A DNA stretch of 11,105 bases from BB31 sp964582525 (lineage in GTDB: Bacteria > Pseudomonadota > Gammaproteobacteria > Beggiatoales > Beggiatoaceae). This document shows positions 1-6,096 of the stretch, piece after piece (positions within the stretch are counted from its first letter, which is position 1; every line of letters begins with the position of its first letter). The stretch is taken from positions 1 through 11,105 of the forward strand of contig CAZOSP010000110.1 in assembly GCA_964582525.1 (NCBI GenBank), given 5' to 3'. The notes below the pieces were generated by a model. The model had not been told where the DNA came from, did not search any database, and worked only from the letters and a program-made list of their open reading frames with translations. The translations under genes were made by a program, and so were the position numbers.

Positions 1-111
1 GGCTTCTTATCAAAAGATTGGCTACTTAACCTAGATTTCAAATCGGTTCTATAGTCAATTCCGTAAAATGGGGTGTACTAGGGTAAAAATAATGCTAGGA
101 GTAAAAATCAG

Positions 112-228
112 ATGCGAACGGGATATAGCGAAGATTTAAGAAATCGCGTATTAGATTTTATATTTAGACATGTGACTACGCAAAATATCCAGATTTTGAA
201 ATACCGCTTTTACACTAAGATTTGTTAG
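112..228 (+). pseudogene. Remnant of an IS630-family transposase N-terminus
   Basis: A 38-codon open frame starts with ATG at 112 behind an AGGAG ribosome-site-like sequence and reads MRTGYSEDLRNRVLDFI before drifting into unrecognisable residues and a TAG. The pattern M-x(2-3)-YS-x-DLR-x-RVL-x-x-I is the usual start of the IS630/Tc1-type transposase helix-turn-helix domain. The next part (TTQNIQILKYRFYT) is only vaguely like the rest of that domain, and nothing like the DDE catalytic region follows, because pstS begins at 356. I infer a dead 5' fragment of an insertion sequence. I could not identify terminal inverted repeats. The match is short, so chance or a different HTH protein cannot be excluded. 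Confidence 0.45.
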
Positions 229-286
229 CTATAAACGTATCCAATTCATGTACATGGCATCCGCACTGACATACTTTTAAACTCTG

Positions 287-304
287 TGGTAATAAAATTG
301 TCAT
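287..304 (+). promoter_or_regulatory. Pho-box-like PhoB site upstream of pstS
   Basis: TGGTAATAAAATTGTCAT matches the enterobacterial Pho box CTGTCATAWAWCTGTMAY at 14 of 18 positions, with the second half-site (TTGTCAT) nearly perfect. A weak -10 candidate, TACATT, lies at 315-320, ten bases downstream, which is the spacing known for PhoB-activated promoters where the Pho box replaces the -35. A further CTGACAT lies upstream at 266-272 but out of 11-bp phase. The site fits phosphate-starvation control of the pst-phoU operon. The assignment rests on consensus matching by eye. Confidence 0.5.
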
Positions 305-343
305 GTTACACGAGTACATTGGTTCAAGCATTCTCAATACAAC

Positions 344-349
344 GTGGAG
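344..349 (+). promoter_or_regulatory. pstS ribosome binding site (decides the start)
   Basis: GTGGAG lies six bases before the ATG at 356. The same GTG could be read as an in-frame start at 344, but that would add MEIF in front of an already normal signal peptide and would leave no ribosome site of its own. The ATG at 356 is therefore preferred. Confidence 0.7.
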
Positions 350-355
350 ATTTTT

Positions 356-1399
356 ATGAGAAACACATTGACGTTATCTGCTGCTGTATTAGCAGGTTTG
401 GTTTCAACAACCTCGCTTCAGGCGCGTGATCTGGTCAGAATTGATGGCTCTAGCACCGTGTTCCCGATCACCGAAGCAGTAGCAGAGGAGTTTCAGAAAG
501 CCGAGCGTGGTAAAACTCAAGTGACTGTTGGTATCTCTGGTACTGGCGGTGGCTTTAAAAAATTCTGTCGTGGCGATACTGATGGCTCTGGTGCCTCACG
601 TCCAATTAAAGCATCGGAAAAAGAACTCTGCACTGAAAATAAAGTTGAATATGTGGAACTGCCCGCTGCATTGGATGCCCTAACCGTCATCGTCAACCCG
701 AAGAATGATTGGGTCGATTACTTAACCGTTGAAGAGCTGTTCAAGGTTTGGAATCCTGATGCCCAAAACAAAATTACCAACTGGAACCAAGTGCGCGCCA
801 CCTTCCCAGATCGTCCGTTGGTGTTGTTCGGTGCAGGCACCGACTCTGGCACTTATGATTACTTTATTGAAGCCATCGTCAGTGGTCATGCCAAAGATGC
901 TGGTCTGATCAAGAACGACGCGGACAAGAAAAAATATAAATCTAGCCGTGGCGACTTCACCGCCTCTGAAGATGATAACGTGCTGGTGCAAGGTGTAGCC
1001 ACCGATGTCAACGCGCTGGGCTTTTTCGGCTTGGCTTACTATGAGGAAAACCAGGACAAACTGAAAGCTGTGCCTATTTCTTGGAGAGGCAGCAAGCCGG
1101 TTGGTCCTTCGGTAGAAACCGCTAAAAACGCTACTTATCAACCGCTGTCGCGTCCTATCTTCATCTACTTTAACAAAAAGTCTTTAGAAGATAAAGCGCA
1201 CGTCCGCCGTTTCGCCGAGTTCTATATGGATAAAACACATGCCGCGCCGCTGGTCAAAGAAGTCGGTTATGTGCCGTTGCCTGATAAAGCCTATGACATG
1301 GCATTGGAAAAAGCGAAAAAGCGCGTTACAGGTAGCGTGTTCAAAGGGGCTGAAGTGGGTGTAGGTATTGAGGACTTGCTGTCTCGCCAACCTCATTAA
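356..1399 (+). CDS. pstS: Phosphate ABC transporter periplasmic binding protein PstS
   Basis: Binds inorganic phosphate in the periplasm and delivers it to the PstCA channel. The 347-residue product starts with a Sec signal peptide (about residues 1-23; basic MRN, hydrophobic core, cleavage probably after LQA). The mature part shows the phosphate-binding loops of the family: RIDGSSTVFPIT (about 28-39), GISGTGGGFKKF (59-70), GDTDGSGASRPIK, and GAGTDSGTYDYF in the middle. Its character (short, DGSSTVFPIT start) is closer to the PstS_2-type proteins than to E. coli PstS, judged by eye. Two cysteines (about 71 and 92) flank a loop and could form a disulfide. It is the first gene of the operon, preceded by a Pho-box-like site and followed by its own terminator hairpin, which would allow the binding protein to be made in excess over the membrane components. 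Confidence 0.95.
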   Translation: MRNTLTLSAAVLAGLVSTTSLQARDLVRIDGSSTVFPITEAVAEEFQKAERGKTQVTVGISGTGGGFKKFCRGDTDGSGASRPIKASEKELCTENKVEYVELPAALDALTVIVNPKNDWVDYLTVEELFKVWNPDAQNKITNWNQVRATFPDRPLVLFGAGTDSGTYDYFIEAIVSGHAKDAGLIKNDADKKKYKSSRGDFTASEDDNVLVQGVATDVNALGFFGLAYYEENQDKLKAVPISWRGSKPVGPSVETAKNATYQPLSRPIFIYFNKKSLEDKAHVRRFAEFYMDKTHAAPLVKEVGYVPLPDKAYDMALEKAKKRVTGSVFKGAEVGVGIEDLLSRQPH

Positions 1400-1420
1400 T
1401 AGATTAGATCGTAAGTAGCG

Positions 1421-1451
1421 CAAAAGGCCGATTATTTGGCCTTTTGTTTTT
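1421..1451 (+). terminator. Intrinsic terminator/attenuator after pstS
   Basis: CAAAAGGCC (1421-1429) and GGCCTTTTG (1438-1446) form a perfect 9-bp stem around an 8-base loop, followed by five T. It sits between pstS and pstC, 22 bases after the pstS stop. Partial termination here would explain differential expression of PstS over the transporter core, as known for many binding-protein operons; that effect is inferred. Confidence 0.8.
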
Positions 1452-1484
1452 GTTCAAAAACTTTTTGATTTTTCAGGATTTATT

Positions 1485-2432
1485 ATGACCGAATCCCCAG
1501 CATCTCACGCGTTATTGCCTGATGAATACGGTGGTGCCAGTGTAGCTTTCTTGCGCCGCCGTGCAATTTGGAATCACCTCGCTGGATATATACTGTTCAT
1601 TGCAGCCGCTGCTTCCATTTTCGTTACGCTCGGCATCGTCTATGTACTCGTCAGCGAATCGCTGCCTTTTTTCAAAGAAGTCTCCATTATCGATTTTCTC
1701 ACGGATACCCAATGGACACCGGTCTTTGCCAATGCCCGCTTTGGTATCGTGACGCTCGTCGCAGCGACCCTAACCGTAGCCGGTATCGCGCTGGCGGTGG
1801 CACTCCCCGCCGGTTTGGGACTGGCAATTTATCTCAGTGAATACTCATCACCCAATGTGCGTGAAACCATCAAACCTATCTTGGAATTGCTAGAAGGTGT
1901 ACCAACGGTAGTATATGGCTTTTTCGCACTATTGTTTGTCACCCCGCTGTTGCAGACTTTTATCCCTGGACTATCCGGCTTTAACATGCTTGCACCTGGA
2001 TTGGTGATGGGAATTATGATCCTGCCCTACACCGCCTCAGTGAGCGAGGATGCCATGCGTGCTGTACCTATGGAATTGCGCGAGGCTGGTTATGCGCTAG
2101 GTTATTCGCGCTTTCGGGTCGCTACGCGGGTGGTTGTGCCTGCCGCGCTGTCTGGCATTACTGCCGCTTTTATTTTAGGCATGTCGCGGGCGGCGGGTGA
2201 GACGATGGTGGTGGCGATTGCCGCCGGACAAAATCCCAACTTCACGTTCAATCCTTTAGAGGGCGCGGCTACCATTACTTCCTATATCGTTCAGATGGCG
2301 ATGGGAGATTTACCGCACGGCTCTATCGCGTATCAAGCAGTATTCGCCGCCGGGCTGACCCTATTTTTGATTACTTTAATATTTAACCTGATCGGCTTTT
2401 TCTTACGCCGACGTTTTCGTGAGGCCTACTGA
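1485..2432 (+). CDS. pstC: Phosphate ABC transporter permease PstC
   Basis: One of the two inner-membrane subunits of the PstSCAB phosphate importer. The 315-residue protein has a cytoplasmic N-terminus and about six membrane segments (near 33-58, 86-118, 140-160, 168-184, 225-247 and 285-307). The cytoplasmic EAA-type loop that docks on PstB is clear: MRAVPMELREAGYALG with downstream VVVPAAL (about 191-222). The LEGVPTVVYGFFAL and PYTASVSEDA segments are typical of PstC. The ATG at 1485 is preceded by a CAGGA ribosome site. Its TGA stop overlaps the pstA start by one base (TGATG), which indicates translational coupling and matched amounts of the two permease subunits. Confidence 0.95.
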   Translation: MTESPASHALLPDEYGGASVAFLRRRAIWNHLAGYILFIAAAASIFVTLGIVYVLVSESLPFFKEVSIIDFLTDTQWTPVFANARFGIVTLVAATLTVAGIALAVALPAGLGLAIYLSEYSSPNVRETIKPILELLEGVPTVVYGFFALLFVTPLLQTFIPGLSGFNMLAPGLVMGIMILPYTASVSEDAMRAVPMELREAGYALGYSRFRVATRVVVPAALSGITAAFILGMSRAAGETMVVAIAAGQNPNFTFNPLEGAATITSYIVQMAMGDLPHGSIAYQAVFAAGLTLFLITLIFNLIGFFLRRRFREAY

Positions 2433-3370
2433 TGAACCCAGAAAAGCTGAATTCAGAACCACAACCAGATCTGTCACGTATCGTCGCTCTCAATAAGCGA
2501 ACTGATATTGTGATGGCGGGCATCGGTATCTTGATTACGGCAGTCGCCATGATGTTACTGTTGACAGTATTTATTGATTTGACGATGAGTGGCTGGGCAC
2601 GCCTGATAACGCCGGATTTTTACACCAACTTCCCGTCGCGCCATCCCGAACAGGCGGGCGTTATCTCTGCCATGACGGGTACCAGTCTAGTGATGTTAGT
2701 TACCGCTTTCATTGCTATTCCTTTGGGCGTGGGAGCGGGGCTTTATCTGGAAGAATATGCGTCCAAAAACTGGATGACCGACATTCTGGAAATCAACATC
2801 AGCAATCTAGCTGGCGTACCTTCCATTATCTATGGTCTGCTGGCACTGGGGCTATTCGTGTATGGCTTCAATCTCGGCGAAACCATCATCACTGCGGGGC
2901 TGACGCTGGCACTGTTAATCTTGCCGGTGGTTATCGTTTCGACCCGCGAAGCAATTCGCGCCATTCCGCAGGATTTGCGCGAGGCGGCTTATGGTCTGGG
3001 GGCGGATAAGTGGCAAACAGTGCGCCTGTACGTGCTGCCCGCTGCCCGACCTGGTATTCTCACCGGTGCTATCGTCGGACTGGCGCGTGCGATTGGCGAA
3101 GCGGCACCGGTGATTACTATTGGCGCACTGACTTTTATTGCCTTTTTGCCACCGTCGCCAATTCAAGGGACACCGCCGTTTATCAACTTTGAGTGGCTGC
3201 AAAGTCCATTCACGGTGATGCCTATTCAGCTATTCAATTGGGTATCACGGCCACAAGCTGAATTTCACATCAACGCTGCTGCGACTGGCGTGGTCTTGAT
3301 GGTGATGACCTTGATCATGAACTCGTTGGCTATTTATATACGTTTCCACTTGCGTAAAGCAGTGCGTTAA
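2432..3370 (+). CDS. pstA: Phosphate ABC transporter permease PstA
   Basis: The partner of PstC in the phosphate channel. The 312-residue protein has about six membrane segments, the conserved NLAGVPSIIYGLLALG stretch (125-140), and an EAA-type loop TREAIRAIPQDLREAAYGLG (171-190) followed by VLPAARPGILTG, the docking site for PstB. The motif PFTVMPIQLFN (259-269) near the C-terminus is a PstA signature; a decayed copy of it occurs between the two pstB genes. The start codon overlaps the pstC stop by one base. pstB1 follows after about 35 bases. Confidence 0.95.
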   Translation: MNPEKLNSEPQPDLSRIVALNKRTDIVMAGIGILITAVAMMLLLTVFIDLTMSGWARLITPDFYTNFPSRHPEQAGVISAMTGTSLVMLVTAFIAIPLGVGAGLYLEEYASKNWMTDILEINISNLAGVPSIIYGLLALGLFVYGFNLGETIITAGLTLALLILPVVIVSTREAIRAIPQDLREAAYGLGADKWQTVRLYVLPAARPGILTGAIVGLARAIGEAAPVITIGALTFIAFLPPSPIQGTPPFINFEWLQSPFTVMPIQLFNWVSRPQAEFHINAAATGVVLMVMTLIMNSLAIYIRFHLRKAVR

Positions 3371-3405
3371 AGCATGGGTGATTTCCGAGTAGTGGAACAT
3401 TGTGC

Positions 3406-4251
3406 ATGGATGATATGAGTGGTATGTCGTTTCTGAACCCGTACGGAATAGTGCCAATGGATATTCCGCAGGCAGATGCTTGCCGTGCCGAATTGCGGAA
3501 TCTAAGTTTTTGGTATGGCGGTACTGAACAGGTGCTTAAAAACATCAATCTGCCTATTGCTGAAAACCGCATCACTGCGCTGATTGGTCCTTCTGGTTGT
3601 GGTAAAACAACTCTGTTGCGCTGCATTAATCGTATGCACGACCTTTATTCGGGTAATCGTTACCAAGGCGAAATCCGTCTATTGCCCGAAGATGAAAATC
3701 TAGTGTCCCTCGACTCGGTGCTGGTGCGTTTGCGCATCGGTATGGTGTTTCAAAAAGCGAATCCATTTCCTAAATCCATTTACGAGAATGTCGCCGCCGG
3801 CTTACGGGTACGCGGCATCAATCGCAAGAGCTTGCTCAATGATCATATCGAGCAGGCACTCACTGACGCCGCACTCTGGGATGAGGTTAAAGATCGCTTG
3901 TATGAATCGGCCACTGGGCTGTCCGGCGGTCAACAACAGCGGCTATGTATTGCCCGTGCATTGGCGGCAAGCCCTGAAATTCTGTTACTAGACGAGCCGA
4001 CATCGGCACTTGACCCCATCGCCACCGCCAAAATTGAAGACCTGTTGACCCAACTACGGAGTTCAGTTACCATCGTGATCGTCACCCACAACATGCAACA
4101 GGCGGCGCGGATTTCCGATTTCACTGCCTACATGCACCTAGGTGAAATAGTGGAGTACGCCTCGACCGATGTGCTGTTCACCAACCCGCGTGAAGAAAAA
4201 ACACTATACTACGTGACTGAACGCTGGCGATATGACTCTGTCAATATTTAA
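3406..4251 (+). CDS. pstB: Phosphate ABC transporter ATPase PstB, diverged copy
   Basis: ATPase that powers phosphate import. All key elements are present (numbering from ATG 3406): Walker A GPSGCGKTT (61-69), Q-loop FQKANPFPKS (115-124), signature LSGGQQQR (172-179), Walker B ILLLDEPTSALD (192-203) and H-loop VTHNMQQAARISD (226-238). It is roughly 80% identical to the next gene by hand alignment. Two features set it apart: the usual FQKPNPFPKS is FQKANPFPKS, and the usual ending ...YITGRFG is replaced by YYVTERWRYDSVNI. The start is uncertain: ATG 3406 has GTGGA nine bases upstream, whereas ATG 3457 would give a length closer to the second copy (264 aa). It is probably still active, but it looks less constrained than pstB2. 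Confidence 0.9.
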   Translation: MDDMSGMSFLNPYGIVPMDIPQADACRAELRNLSFWYGGTEQVLKNINLPIAENRITALIGPSGCGKTTLLRCINRMHDLYSGNRYQGEIRLLPEDENLVSLDSVLVRLRIGMVFQKANPFPKSIYENVAAGLRVRGINRKSLLNDHIEQALTDAALWDEVKDRLYESATGLSGGQQQRLCIARALAASPEILLLDEPTSALDPIATAKIEDLLTQLRSSVTIVIVTHNMQQAARISDFTAYMHLGEIVEYASTDVLFTNPREEKTLYYVTERWRYDSVNI

Positions 4252-4278
4252 GAATACAACCTGCCTATCTAAATGTAG

Positions 4279-4365
4279 GTATTTCAAGTCGCTGGAAAGC
4301 CATTTACGCTGATGCCTATCCAGCCGTTTAATTCCACTTACACACGCATTATGTTGAGGTATTGA
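4279..4365 (+). pseudogene. Decayed C-terminal fragment of a second pstA
   Basis: The spacer between the two pstB genes reads GKPFTLMPIQPFN in one frame, against QSPFTVMPIQLFN in PstA (residues 257-269). At DNA level 4288-4332 aligns with 3193-3238 of pstA with 37 of 45 bases identical and one single-base gap, after which the upstream frame shifts. The similarity stops after about position 4335, so the last roughly 43 codons of pstA are missing. The fragment's frame ends in a TGA one base before the pstB2 ATG. I infer that a pstA-pstB block was duplicated and the extra pstA then deleted. Confidence 0.75.
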
Positions 4366-4366
4366 T

Positions 4367-5134
4367 ATGACAGATATTACCTATCGTGCTGAAATACGAG
4401 AACTGAGCTTTTGGTACGGCGGTACTGAACAAGCACTCAAGAACGTCAGCTTACCCATCGCCGAAAATCTCGTCACCGCGCTGATTGGTCCCTCCGGCTG
4501 TGGCAAAAGTACCTTGTTGCGTAGCATCAACCGTATGCACGATCTTTATCCGGGTAATCGCTACCAAGGTGAGATTCGCCTGCTACCGGAAAATGAGAAC
4601 TTGGTAGCGATTGATCCGGCATTGGTGCGGCTGCGCGTCGGGATGGTATTTCAAAAGCCAAATCCATTTCCCAAATCTATTTACGAGAACGTCGCCGCTG
4701 GCTTACGAGTGCGCGGTATCAAGCACAAACACTTGATCGATGATCGTGTTGAGCAAGCACTCACGAGTGCCGCCCTCTGGGAGGAAGTCAAAGATCGCCT
4801 ACACACCTCGGCTTATGGGCTTTCTGGCGGTCAGCAGCAACGCCTGTGCATCGCTCGGGCGCTGGCACCCAATCCCAAAATTCTGCTGTTAGACGAGCCG
4901 ACTTCGGCACTCGACCCCATCGCCACCGCCAAGATTGAAGACCTGCTCACCCAGTTGCGGAATTCAGTCACCGTCGTGATCGTCACTCACAATATGCAAC
5001 AGGCAGCGCGGATTTCCGATTTCACCGCCTACATGCACCTAGGTGAAATGATTGAATACGCCCCAACTGATGTGCTATTCGATAACCCCCGTGAACAAAA
5101 GACACACGACTATATCACCGGTCGTTTTGGTTAA
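4367..5134 (+). CDS. pstB: Phosphate ABC transporter ATPase PstB, canonical copy
   Basis: Second PstB ATPase, 255 residues, the usual family length. Walker A GPSGCGKST (41-49), Q-loop FQKPNPFPKS (95-104), signature LSGGQQQR (152-159), Walker B LLLDEPTSALD and H-loop VTHNMQQAARISD are all intact, and the protein ends in DYITGRFG as PstB proteins normally do. The ATG has a GAGGT ribosome site six bases upstream. It is followed by phoU after 31 bases. Because this copy keeps every consensus residue, including the proline of FQKPNPFP and the C-terminal tail, I infer it is the main ATPase of the transporter, with pstB1 as a diverging duplicate. A mixed PstB1/PstB2 dimer is possible but not shown by the sequence. 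Confidence 0.95.
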   Translation: MTDITYRAEIRELSFWYGGTEQALKNVSLPIAENLVTALIGPSGCGKSTLLRSINRMHDLYPGNRYQGEIRLLPENENLVAIDPALVRLRVGMVFQKPNPFPKSIYENVAAGLRVRGIKHKHLIDDRVEQALTSAALWEEVKDRLHTSAYGLSGGQQQRLCIARALAPNPKILLLDEPTSALDPIATAKIEDLLTQLRNSVTVVIVTHNMQQAARISDFTAYMHLGEMIEYAPTDVLFDNPREQKTHDYITGRFG

Positions 5135-5165
5135 TTTCACTAACGCTATCCAATGGAACCAATAA

Positions 5166-5861
5166 ATGACAAATAAACATACGTTACGAATCTTTGACGA
5201 AGAACTCAAAGCCCTGAATACTGAAGTCGTCAATCTGGCTGAACAGGTGAACCGTTCACTGGAACAAGCCATTGAGGCATTGATCACGGCAGACTCAACA
5301 CTTGCCACCACCGTCGTCAACAGCGACCAGCATATCGATGATCTACAAGACCGCATTAGTACGCATACCACGCACACCTTGGCGCGCCAGCAAGCCGTGG
5401 CAGGTGACCTGCGCATGATTCTCGCTACTGCCCGCATTGCGACGCACCTAGAGCGGATTGGCGATTATGCCAAAAACACCGCCAGACGCAGCCAGCAACT
5501 TAATAGCCCTATTGGTGATGAAATCGCCGCACAGTTTCGCTGGATGGGGGAGCGCGTCGCCACCATGCTGCGTCAGGTGACCGACGCTTACCTAAACCAT
5601 GACGCTGAACAGGCTAATGTCACTTGGTCAAACGATGTCGAATTGGATACGGTCTATGCCAAGTTGTTCGTACACCTGCTAACGCACATGAATGAACAAC
5701 GCGCTGACGTGGCGGACTGCACGCAGCTGCTATTTATCGCCAAGGGACTGGAACGGGCGGGTGATCATACCACCGATATTGCCGAAGAGGTCTATCTGAT
5801 GGTCACCGGCAATCCACTACGCGGAACAAGGCTCAAAGTGGATGAATTTACTGTTAAATAA
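5166..5861 (+). CDS. phoU: Phosphate signalling regulator PhoU
   Basis: PhoU links the state of the Pst transporter to the PhoR sensor kinase and keeps the Pho regulon off when phosphate is ample; it acts at the cytoplasmic face of the membrane. The 231-residue, all-helical protein shows the two repeated three-helix bundles of the family, each with its metal-binding E/DxxxD-type motif: HLERIGDYAKN (94-104) and GLERAGDHTTDIAEEV (194-209). The length is normal (family about 215-240). It is the last gene of the pst operon, the usual place. The ribosome site is weak (TGGAA about eight bases upstream). I see no convincing intrinsic terminator after it. Confidence 0.95.
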   Translation: MTNKHTLRIFDEELKALNTEVVNLAEQVNRSLEQAIEALITADSTLATTVVNSDQHIDDLQDRISTHTTHTLARQQAVAGDLRMILATARIATHLERIGDYAKNTARRSQQLNSPIGDEIAAQFRWMGERVATMLRQVTDAYLNHDAEQANVTWSNDVELDTVYAKLFVHLLTHMNEQRADVADCTQLLFIAKGLERAGDHTTDIAEEVYLMVTGNPLRGTRLKVDEFTVK

Positions 5862-6096
5862 AGAACTGCCAAAAGTCTCATTTTTTCACTCGTAACTTAT
5901 TGATTCTTTGTTATCAAATACGGCAAAATTGGATTTCTTTTACAGCCTCTCAACTTGATAATGTTTGTTTTTCAAGCTCGGCTTGCTTGACCCGCAAGAT
6001 GGGCTGCGACTGACTGTAAAGCTCAGCCGCTCCCAGCACGCCGTCATTGCTTGACAACGAGGCGCGTTGTTGCTTTGCGAGGGCAAAAAGCAAAGG
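5862..6096. other. Convergent intergenic region after phoU
   Basis: The left part (5862-5945) is AT-rich with no stable hairpin plus T-run in either direction. The right part (5950-6096) is GC-richer and, on the minus strand, is an open continuation in the same frame as the large gene ending at 6097 (see findings). No separate gene is called. Confidence 0.5.

Noticed and set aside
344..355. GTG at 344 as the pstS start
   Set aside because: It is part of the ribosome site GTGGAG for the ATG at 356 and would only lengthen an already complete signal peptide.
722..1141. Minus-strand open frame inside pstS (139 codons)
   Set aside because: Antisense to a strongly conserved gene, no ribosome site and no protein family features; the same applies to the other antisense frames within pst genes and plus-strand frames within the RDD gene.
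5895..5920. Terminator after phoU (TTGAT...ATCAA)
   Set aside because: The stem is only five A/T-rich pairs and no T-run follows.
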